Part shown: positions 1-4,570 of the stretch, piece by piece | How positions within the stretch are numbered: the stretch's first letter is position 1 | How the letters are laid out: each line of letters opens with the position of its first letter | DNA from: Phycisphaerae bacterium | GTDB lineage: Bacteria > Planctomycetota > Phycisphaerae > SM23-33 | Direction of reading: 5' to 3' | Length of the DNA stretch: 7,008 nucleotides | Assembly (NCBI GenBank): GCA_030754715.1 | Contig: JASLZV010000092.1 | Coordinates: 1-7,008 of the forward strand | Program-made: the position numbers and the translations under genes | Notes under the pieces: generated by a model | What the model was told of the DNA's origin: nothing | The model's database searches: none | Seen by the model: the letters and a program-made list of their open reading frames with translations, nothing else

Positions 1-901
1 CCCGACGGCGACGGGCTGGGCTCGATGCGGGCGCTGGCCCTTGCGGCCGGATCGGCCGAAAAGACCGTGCACCTGTTCGTTCCTGATAAAATCCCAACGC
101 GCTTGGAGTTTCTGTTGTCCGGAAGCGAGTGTGTGGCTGTGGGGCAGTTTGAGGCTCTGGCCGACCGGGCCGACCTGATCGTTGTGCTGGATACCTGCGC
201 GAAGGAGCAGTTGGACGCGGCGGCCGAGGGCATCGCCAGACGCCGCGACAAGGTTGCCGTCATCGACCACCATGCTACCGGCGACGATTTCGGCGTGGAT
301 CGATCCGTCGGCGGCAGCCACCGGTGTGATGGTCGGCGAGTTGATCGACGCGTTGGGTTGGCCGCTGAAAAAAGAAATTGCCGAGGCGCTGATGGCGGCC
401 ATCGTCACCGACACAGGCTGGCTGCGGTTTGCCAACACCGACGGTCGATGCCTGCGGGCAGTGGCGCGGTGGACAGACGCCGGTGTGCGACCAGATGTCT
501 TGTACCGCAGAATTCACCAGAACGACCGGCCCGAGCGACTGAGGCTTCTGGTGCGGGTGCTGGAGAGCATGGAGTTTTACTTCGCCGGATGCCTGGCTGT
601 AATGACCCTTCGACAGGCCGACTTTGTAGAGACCGGTGCGCATACCAATGAAACAGAGAACATGGTCAACGAAGCGCTGCGAATCGCAACGGTGGAGTCG
701 GCCATCCTGCTGGTGCAAAACGGCGATTGCGTACGGGTCAACCTCCGCAGCCGCGACCGCGTGAACGTAGCCCGCTTGGCGGGGCGTTTCGGCGGCGGTG
801 GACACCGCCGCGCCGCGGGTCTCCGAAGCACCGAGGACATCGAGACACTCAAGGAACGACTGGTAGAAGCCTGCGGGCAAGCGTTGTCCGAGTCCAAGTA
901 A
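1..901 (+). pseudogene. DHH/DHHA1 phosphoesterase (NrnA-like), 5'-truncated by the window and frameshifted
   Basis: This is the remainder of a DHH-family phosphoesterase of the nanoRNase/pAp-phosphatase (NrnA) type. The family degrades very short RNA oligonucleotides and 3',5'-pAp in the cytoplasm with a two-metal centre. The window opens inside the first metal motif (PDGDGLGS, frame 1). Frame 1 continues through the VVLDTC strand to the signature DHH in VIDHHATGDDFG (about 259-294). From about 296 the homology moves to frame 2 (WIDPSAAATG, then the helical domain with AAIVTDTGWLRFANTD). It runs on to the DHHA1 substrate-binding motif GRFGGGGHRRAAG (about 781-819) and a TAA stop at 899-901. 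Neither frame alone encodes the protein. Homologues usually have about three residues between the FG and the (I/V)DP, so an 8-bp loss is a plausible cause (inference). Family assignment is firm. Whether the lesion is biological or an assembly error cannot be decided here. The missing N-terminus is probably only 20-30 residues. Confidence 0.85.
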
Positions 902-908
902 TGGTTGC

Positions 909-949
909 CCCGCCGCATCCGGGCCGGTCGGACAGGCGGGAGTTTATTT
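909..949 (+). terminator. Probable intrinsic terminator after the DHH gene
   Basis: CCCGCC (909-914) pairs with GGCGGG (935-940). An inner TCCG/CGGA stem (918-921 with 929-932) lies within the loop. A T-rich run (AGTTTATTTG) follows directly. It starts 8 bp after the DHH stop codon and ends before the next promoter, as expected for a terminator separating the two transcription units. The T-tract is interrupted, so efficiency is uncertain. Confidence 0.6.
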
Positions 950-972
950 GTCGTGGGAAGCGAATTGTTTTG

Positions 973-1001
973 TTGACATGTCGGGGAGGAGGCGATATAC
1001 T
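973..1001 (+). promoter_or_regulatory. Near-consensus sigma-70 promoter driving the riboswitch transcript
   Basis: A perfect -35 box TTGACA (973-978) is separated by exactly 17 bp from TATACT (996-1001), which matches the -10 consensus TATAAT at five of six positions. Transcription would start around 1007-1009, a few bases before the first stem of the cobalamin aptamer. This agrees well with the riboswitch lying at the very 5' end of the mRNA. Confidence 0.85.
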
Positions 1002-1009
1002 TTTCCACG

Positions 1010-1195
1010 TTATGGGTTTGCCCGGCGGGTAGCCGGGCACAGGGAAGGCCGTGAGAATCGGCCGCGGACGCGCCGCTGTAACCGGCGACGACCGCCGCAA
1101 GTTGAAAAACCACTGCTGGCGACTTGGGGTCGCAGCGGGAAGGTCGCGGCGGGAGGAAGACCCGGAAGCCAGAAGACCTGCCCGTGACCAACCTG
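1010..1195 (+). ncRNA. Cobalamin (vitamin B12) riboswitch aptamer
   Basis: The conserved elements of the cobalamin riboswitch occur in order. The stem GCCCGGC/GCCGGGC is at 1020-1026 with 1032-1038. AGGGAA is at 1041-1046. The hairpin GGCCG-TGAGAAT-CGGCC is at 1047-1063. The CGCCGCTGTAACCGG segment lies at about 1071-1085, CCACTG at 1110-1115 and GGGAAGG at 1137-1143. The B12 box AGCCAGAAGACCTGCC is at 1167-1182. A short closing helix can form between GGTT (1015-1018) and AACC (1190-1193). Such RNAs bind adenosyl- or other cobalamins and normally repress downstream genes when B12 is plentiful. It sits immediately after a strong promoter and upstream of an intrinsic terminator, so control by transcription termination is likely (inference). 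I could not identify the antiterminator pairing with confidence. Confidence 0.95.
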
Positions 1196-1253
1196 GACCC
1201 GCCTTCGCGAGTCAATCGGCCTTCCGGGACCACTGAAAGCAACTTGTCGGTTT

Positions 1254-1294
1254 GCCCCGGGCCTGAGATTCGCAAGGCGCCGGGGCTTTTGTTT
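1254..1294 (+). terminator. Intrinsic terminator of the cobalamin riboswitch (expression platform)
   Basis: GCCCCGG (1254-1260) pairs perfectly with CCGGGGC (1280-1286). The helix extends through GCC/GGC (1261-1263 with 1276-1278) past one bulged G. It is followed at once by TTTTGTTT (1287-1294). It lies about 60 nt beyond the B12 box, a normal distance for the expression platform of a riboswitch acting by transcription termination. Ligand-bound RNA would be expected to let this hairpin form and stop transcription before the PEP-CTERM gene. Confidence 0.8.
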
Positions 1295-1326
1295 GGCGTT
1301 CGCGAGAGAAACGCATACGTACCAAA

Positions 1327-1364
1327 TGCTCGTTGCTCCTTGCTCGTTGCTCGCCGGTGCTCGC
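1327..1364. repeat. Heptanucleotide tandem repeat (TGCTCGY), four contiguous units plus one
   Basis: Four contiguous 7-bp units, TGCTCGT, TGCTCCT, TGCTCGT and TGCTCGC (1327-1354), are followed after CGG by a fifth, TGCTCGC (1358-1364). The units differ by one base. The array lies in the untranslated leader, so it does not encode a peptide repeat. Heptanucleotide tandem repeats in intergenic DNA are known from cyanobacteria (STRR elements); relation to those is not implied. Confidence 0.75.
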
Positions 1365-1484
1365 CCCGAATTGCTCCATCCCCTCCAGGTTGTCGGCCGG
1401 TCGGTCTTGCGCCCGGGCCACTGACCATTCGTGGTGGGCTTGCTGGAAGGCAATTTAGGAGGTGCTTGGCAAGGAACGAACGAG

Positions 1485-1535
1485 ATGTATCCGGTTTATG
1501 TTTGTTTTGTGTCTCGAGTGAATCGTGCCGGATAA
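1485..1535 (+). other. Possible 16-codon leader ORF
   Basis: An ATG at 1485 is preceded by AAGGAA (1471-1476) at a usable distance. It opens a 16-codon frame reading MYPVYVCFVSRVNRAG and ending with TAA at 1533-1535. The stop codon falls in the loop of the hairpin at 1525-1542, so a terminating ribosome would cover that hairpin. This could influence translation of the PEP-CTERM gene 30 nt further on. Composition gives no support for or against; a chance ORF is quite possible. Confidence 0.2.
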
Positions 1536-1542
1536 CCGGCAC
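1525..1542 (+). promoter_or_regulatory. Perfect 7-bp hairpin next to the ribosome binding site
   Basis: GTGCCGG (1525-1531), loop ATAA, and CCGGCAC (1536-1542) form a perfect GC-rich hairpin. It ends 6 nt before the GGAAGGA Shine-Dalgarno sequence (1549-1555) of the PEP-CTERM gene. There is no T-tract, so it is not a terminator. It may stabilise or shape the 5' end of the coding mRNA. Confidence 0.4.
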
Positions 1543-1564
1543 AAATCGGAAGGAACTGGAAAAC

Positions 1565-2116
1565 ATGACAACGAAAAATCTTGGTCTTGCGGTAGTTTGT
1601 ATGCTCTTGACGGCCATTGCGGCTACGACTTACGGGTATACCTTTGACGATGTTGACATCGAATATTGGGCCGGCACCGGCGACAAGAAGGCGGTGATGG
1701 TTATCGACTTTGACACCGGCTACAATTACGCCTTCGGTTATAGATGGGACGGGGCGGCCACCGGATGGGACGCGATGGATACCATCGATCAGGCCGGTGC
1801 GCTGAACGTTGACGCAACCTGGTACGATCTGTACTCAACCCACTTTGTCAACGATTTCGACTATCCGGGTGCAACGAAGGGCGCCGACACCAGTTGGGGA
1901 TATTACACCAGCACTGACGGAGAGAACTGGATCGCCTCCGGCTCCGGTGTTGACAGCCGAGTTTTGAACGACGGCGACTACGACGGATGGTCCTGGGGCT
2001 CTACCGATGCCAATTGGGACCACTTAAGGGCGCCCACGACGCCCGTTCCCGAACCCGCGACGGTGAGCCTGCTGGCGTTGGGTGGCATGGTACTGCTGAG
2101 GCGCGATAAGAAATGA
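1565..2116 (+). CDS. Secreted PEP-CTERM protein under cobalamin riboswitch control
   Basis: This 183-residue exported protein has an N-terminal signal peptide (K4, hydrophobic 6-20, cleavage probably near Y23-G24). It ends in a PEP-CTERM sorting signal: VPEP at 161-164, a hydrophobic stretch at about 166-178 and the basic tail RRDKK. PEP-CTERM proteins are processed by an exosortase at the envelope of biofilm- or EPS-forming Gram-negative bacteria. The mature domain is rich in Trp, Tyr, Asp and Gly and carries EYWAGTG (33-39), VMVIDFD (44-50) and AFGYRWDGAATG (56-67). I associate this last pattern from memory with small secreted proteins found near B12 transport genes, without certainty. The ATG at 1565 is chosen because GGAAGGA lies 9 nt upstream and a signal peptide follows directly. 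The frame is open further upstream but there runs through the riboswitch. The riboswitch makes a corrinoid-related role the best guess; the biochemical function is unknown. Confidence 0.85.
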   Translation: MTTKNLGLAVVCMLLTAIAATTYGYTFDDVDIEYWAGTGDKKAVMVIDFDTGYNYAFGYRWDGAATGWDAMDTIDQAGALNVDATWYDLYSTHFVNDFDYPGATKGADTSWGYYTSTDGENWIASGSGVDSRVLNDGDYDGWSWGSTDANWDHLRAPTTPVPEPATVSLLALGGMVLLRRDKK

Positions 2117-2151
2117 ATGTGTGATTGTGGCCGGCGGCCGCAGAGAGACGC

Positions 2152-2901
2152 ATGAAAAGCTCCGGGCGAAAATCCGGCTTCTCGCTGATTGAACTGCTGG
2201 TGGTGGTCGGGATCATTTCCACCCTCAGTGTGATCTTGCTACCATCGCTTGGCGGGGCGAAGGAAGGCGCCTATTCGGTCAGTTGCCTGAACAACCTCCA
2301 CAATCTCGGCTTTAGCATGAAAATATATCATTCCGACAATCAAGGCGAGTTTTGGCCGTTTGCTTTATACAACACGCCGAGGGCGGGAGTGCACGCTTAC
2401 TTTTGGGGCACCAACACCGACCCGGTGGACACGCGCCCAAGCCCTTTCATGCAATACTGCGACAACTTGCTGGCGAGCCTCTGGTGCCCCAAGCAGCAGT
2501 GGGGGAGTTACGTGCCCCAGGGCGGCGTCAGCGAGCCGACCACAAACTACGGCTATAACGCCGCGTGTCTTGCCGGGTTTGGCGTGCCGCCCAAATGTGA
2601 GTCGGACCTGAACAACCCCGGGGAATTGTTCGTCTTTGCCGATTCCGGCATGTACTGGGCGCCGGGAAGTGTGCGGATTTTCCAGAACTCCTCGTACCTC
2701 GAACCGGTCACCGGAAGTGGGGCGGGCTGGAGTCAAACGCCTACCTCGCACTTTCGCCACAAGGATAAGACGTACGCCCTCTGCGCGGATGGCCACGCCG
2801 GCGGTTTTGGCCTGGAGGGATGGATCATCAGTGGTATATATAAGGACGTTGACTTGGGATTTGTCGGTACGCAGAACGTTCCGCATTATGATCAGGAATA
2901 G
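2152..2901 (+). CDS. Type IV pilin-like (pseudopilin) protein with H-X9-DG C-terminal motif
   Basis: This 249-residue protein begins with a class III (prepilin) signal, MKSSGRKSG|FSLIELL. The prepilin peptidase would cut after Gly9 and methylate Phe10, and the conserved Glu is at mature position 5. A hydrophobic helix follows at about 10-30. The body has several Cys residues and CLNNLHNLG, similar to the CxxNLxQLG stretch typical of this family. Near the C-terminus the sequence H203-KDKTYALCA-D213-G214 fits exactly the H-X9-DG motif of prepilin-associated proteins (TIGR04294-type) abundant in Planctomycetes and Lentisphaerae. Such proteins are thought to be exported by a type II secretion or type IV pilus-like machine; individual roles are largely unknown. 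The ATG at 2152 is preferred over TTG 2125 because it gives the standard short leader. It starts 35 bp after the PEP-CTERM gene and probably shares its transcript. Confidence 0.88.
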   Translation: MKSSGRKSGFSLIELLVVVGIISTLSVILLPSLGGAKEGAYSVSCLNNLHNLGFSMKIYHSDNQGEFWPFALYNTPRAGVHAYFWGTNTDPVDTRPSPFMQYCDNLLASLWCPKQQWGSYVPQGGVSEPTTNYGYNAACLAGFGVPPKCESDLNNPGELFVFADSGMYWAPGSVRIFQNSSYLEPVTGSGAGWSQTPTSHFRHKDKTYALCADGHAGGFGLEGWIISGIYKDVDLGFVGTQNVPHYDQE

Positions 2902-3292
2902 TTTGATAATTCTTGTCGTGGCGCAGATGCTGCCGGTTTTTGCCGGCTGTTCCAAGGAATACGAGCACCGAAAACTCGGCCGGGACAGCCCGCAGGCAAA
3001 GCAGGTGCGCAAGATGGTGCAGTTGCTTCATGAAGGCGGTCTGGAACGTTTGGATGAACTGATGGCGCGCCAAGCCGCTGCGGACCTCACCGGAGGGCAG
3101 ACTCGCGTGCTGCGAGGTGCGATGGAACGAATCGTTGACGCCGATACCGTCGAACTGGAGAAAATCGAGCGTTTCGGAAAGAACGTGTATCGTGCCGTGT
3201 TTCGACTCGACGGAAAAAACAGGTCCGCAACCCTCGCTGTTCTGCTGGTGACCGCCAAAGCCGGCACGTTGCGATGGGCAGGCCCCAACTGA
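2888..3292 (+). CDS. Small lipoprotein of unknown function
   Basis: The protein has 134 residues. MIRNSLIILVVAQML is followed by a lipobox, VFAGC, with the lipidated Cys at residue 21, so it should be anchored in a membrane facing the periplasm or cell surface. The mature part (about 113 residues) is charged. It starts with a helical region (QVRKMVQLLHEGGLERLDELM) and ends with a likely beta-strand section (NVYRAVFRLDG, SATLAVLLVTAK). I recognise no named domain. The start codon lies inside the end of the pilin gene with a 14-bp overlap and no clear Shine-Dalgarno sequence. Translation is therefore probably coupled to the pilin gene, and the two may act together (inference). The ATG at 2888 is the only start that gives a proper lipoprotein signal. 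It is the last gene of the plus-strand unit. Confidence 0.75.
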   Translation: MIRNSLIILVVAQMLPVFAGCSKEYEHRKLGRDSPQAKQVRKMVQLLHEGGLERLDELMARQAAADLTGGQTRVLRGAMERIVDADTVELEKIERFGKNVYRAVFRLDGKNRSATLAVLLVTAKAGTLRWAGPN

Positions 3293-3307
3293 TCGACGAT
3301 TTGGGGC
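3282..3307 (+). terminator. Perfect 7-bp hairpin at the end of the lipoprotein gene (possible terminator without T-tract)
   Basis: GCCCCAA (3282-3288) pairs with TTGGGGC (3301-3307) across a 12-nt loop containing the TGA stop of the lipoprotein gene. Its position at the end of the plus-strand unit, facing the minus-strand tRNA, suits a transcription end point. Neither strand shows a T-run afterwards, so a canonical intrinsic terminator is not supported. Confidence 0.35.
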
Positions 3308-3364
3308 ACCTGTCGAGACGCCCCCCGGCGACCGGCCAGACAGCCTTCGTCCAGTTCACAGTAC

Positions 3365-3449
3365 CGGTAGGGGTGGGATTCGAACCCACGGTGCCTTTCG
3401 GCACACTGGTTTTCAAAACCAGCTCCTTCAACCGCTCGGACACCCTACC
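3365..3449 (-). tRNA. tRNA-Ser (anticodon UGA)
   Basis: Read on the minus strand, the 85-nt sequence forms a complete class II tRNA. The acceptor arms GGTAGGG and CCCTACC pair fully and are followed by the discriminator G. The D-arm region contains CCGAGCGGTTGAAGG, typical of tRNA-Ser. The anticodon stem CTGGT/ACCAG holds the loop TTTGAAA with anticodon TGA (plus positions 3413-3415). The long variable arm contains TGCCGAAAGGCA, and the T-arm is GTGGG-TTCGAAT-CCCAC. It decodes UCA and other UCN serine codons. The 3' CCA is not encoded; the next bases are GTA. Confidence 0.97.
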
Positions 3450-3458
3450 ATTTGCTGA

Positions 3459-3487
3459 CTTCTATTGTCGATTGCCGATTGTGTCGA
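3459..3487 (-). promoter_or_regulatory. Candidate promoter for tRNA-Ser
   Basis: On the minus strand TCGACA (3487-3482, five of six matches to TTGACA) is followed after exactly 17 bp by TAGAAG (3464-3459, four of six matches to TATAAT). The predicted start is a few bases before the tRNA 5' end at 3449. The spacing supports it; the weak -10 box and the overlap with a short repeat argue for caution. Confidence 0.35.
3464..3484. repeat. Three heptanucleotide units (ATTGYCG-like)
   Basis: ATTGTCG, ATTGCCG and ATTGTGT follow each other with a 7-bp period upstream of the tRNA-Ser gene. The third unit is degenerate. The period and the TTG-C core recall the heptad array at 1327-1364. With three units, chance cannot be excluded. 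Confidence 0.45.
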
Positions 3488-3504
3488 GCCGTCCCGGCAT
3501 TGTC

Positions 3505-3549
3505 TTGCCGATACGCCCACCCCCGGCGTCACCCGTGCAGTATCGGCAA
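3505..3549. repeat. Perfect 10-bp inverted repeat between tRNA-Ser and the aldolase gene
   Basis: TTGCCGATAC (3505-3514) is matched by its exact reverse complement GTATCGGCAA (3540-3549) across 25 bp. It lies about 115 bp downstream of the minus-strand aldolase stop codon, so it could form a 3'-end hairpin of that operon or be a protein-binding site. It has no T-tract on either strand. The remaining DNA between 3450 and 3663 shows no gene that I can support. Confidence 0.6.
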
Positions 3550-3663
3550 AGCCAGGGGGCGTTTCAAGCACCAGGTGCCCTTGCGGTCAGGTCAGCCGCC
3601 GAAATCGTGGATTGCCTCACAATCGATTGTCCAGCAAATGTGAATGTCGGTCTTCATTCCGGT

Positions 3664-4491
3664 CTAATAATGACCTTGTGATTTGTCCGGCGTTGCCTTT
3701 GGTTTTTTTGCAGTGGTTGCGGCGGCTTTGGAGCCCAGGGCTTGGCGAAGGGCCTTGGACTGTGTTTGCGAAGAGGCCTGCAGGAATCCCTTGTCCGCAC
3801 CTCCGATCACCAGTTGATAACCCATGTCGACAACGCGCCTGGCGGCGTCGCCGCCGGCAACGATGCAACCGGCGTACTTGCCGGCCTTTCGAGCGACCTT
3901 GCCTACCTGAACCATTGCTTCAAGCAAGGCAGGGGTTTCAAAGACGGGACTGTTTATTGGAATACCTTTCTTTATTCTCATGTCATCCGGGCCGAACAGC
4001 AGTCCGTCCACGCCGTCGGTTGCGACGATTTCTTCGGCGTTGTCCAGGGCCTGGGGGGTCTCAATTTGCACGATCAGCACCGGCTGATGGGTTTGGTAGT
4101 AATCGCGAGTGTACAGATCGATCGGGCGGCGCCCTCCGAACGAGCGGTTTCCAAGGGGCGCAAATCGCAGAGCGGATGCGACGGCTGCTGCCTCTTCGGC
4201 TGTGTTGACCAAAGGCACTAGGATCGCCGAGGGGGCCGTGTCGGCATACAGGCCCAGAATACCGGGATCATGTGTGGGAACGCGGAGCAGCGTGTGGGTC
4301 CTGACAAGATCGGCCGCACGCACGACATTGAGAACACTGTCATAGGAAAACTGCCCGTGCTGTCCGTCGATCCAAATGAAGTCCCAGTCTCGTCCTATGG
4401 CCTCGATGATCGCAGCCAAGGGATAACAATTGCACAGGCCCAACAAGACCTCTCCCGCATCCAGCCTCTTACGCAAAGATTCAGGTTCCAT
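3664..4491 (-). CDS. HpcH/HpaI family aldolase
   Basis: This 275-residue class II (metal-dependent) aldolase belongs to the HpcH/HpaI/citrate lyase beta-like TIM-barrel family. Such cytoplasmic enzymes cleave 2-keto-3-deoxy sugar acids or related 4-hydroxy-2-oxoacids into pyruvate (or a relative) and an aldehyde. Visible signatures are WIDGQHGQ with catalytic His45, LLRVP with Arg70 in the substrate pocket, ILVPLVNTAEEA (90-101), and VQIETPQALDN with metal ligand Glu144. The second metal ligand, Asp170, is in the GPDD motif (167-170). The usual 'GPNDLS' reads GPDDMR here, so substrate choice may differ. Residues 254-275 form an Ala/Thr/Lys-rich tail that the family core does not need. The ATG at 4491 is chosen because GGAG lies 10 nt upstream and the protein starts like its relatives; a longer frame reaches 4554 without homology-like sequence. 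It is the last gene of the operon, 79 bp after the BNR gene. Confidence 0.88.
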   Translation of the reverse strand: MEPESLRKRLDAGEVLLGLCNCYPLAAIIEAIGRDWDFIWIDGQHGQFSYDSVLNVVRAADLVRTHTLLRVPTHDPGILGLYADTAPSAILVPLVNTAEEAAAVASALRFAPLGNRSFGGRRPIDLYTRDYYQTHQPVLIVQIETPQALDNAEEIVATDGVDGLLFGPDDMRIKKGIPINSPVFETPALLEAMVQVGKVARKAGKYAGCIVAGGDAARRVVDMGYQLVIGGADKGFLQASSQTQSKALRQALGSKAAATTAKKPKATPDKSQGHY

Positions 4492-4570
4492 GATTCCACG
4501 TCTCCAGAAGATTCGATCGCGCCGGGGCAGCGTACCGTCTATGCAGGCAACCAATATCTAGGTGGGTATA

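Larger units (their letters stand above)
1295..1564 (+). other. Long untranslated leader between riboswitch terminator and first gene
   Basis: About 270 nt separate the terminator from the first start codon, which is long for a riboswitch-controlled gene. No credible protein-coding gene of normal size is visible. The stretch holds a heptanucleotide repeat (1327-1364) and an imperfect stem at about 1411-1439 (GCCC...CCAC with GTGG...GGGC). It also holds a possible 16-codon leader ORF (1485-1535) and a perfect 7-bp hairpin (1525-1542) just before the Shine-Dalgarno sequence. Whether any of these regulate translation is unknown. Confidence 0.6.

Noticed and set aside
1327..1364. Heptad repeats as a CRISPR array
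   Set aside because: The units are 7 bp with no spacers and no cas genes nearby; this is a simple tandem repeat.
1124..1564. N-terminal extension of the PEP-CTERM frame back to 1124
   Set aside because: The extension would translate the riboswitch and its terminator and bury the signal peptide inside the protein. The ATG at 1565 has a good ribosome binding site and opens directly with a signal peptide.
1466..1564. TTG at 1466 behind AGGAGG (1457-1462), in frame with the PEP-CTERM gene
   Set aside because: The SD-like sequence is too close to the TTG, and the extra 33 residues are charged and would mask the export signal.
577..1617. Long minus-strand open frame (346 codons) across the DHH gene, riboswitch and leader
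   Set aside because: It runs antisense to the DHH gene and through the B12 aptamer, shows no family-like sequence, and is explained by high GC content.
2125..2151. TTG start for the pseudopilin at 2125
   Set aside because: It adds nine residues before a normal prepilin leader and has no better ribosome binding site; the ATG at 2152 gives the standard short leader.
3365..3449. tRNA-Ser as an integration (att) site for a mobile element
   Set aside because: No repeat of the tRNA 3' end, integrase or other mobile gene is visible in the window.
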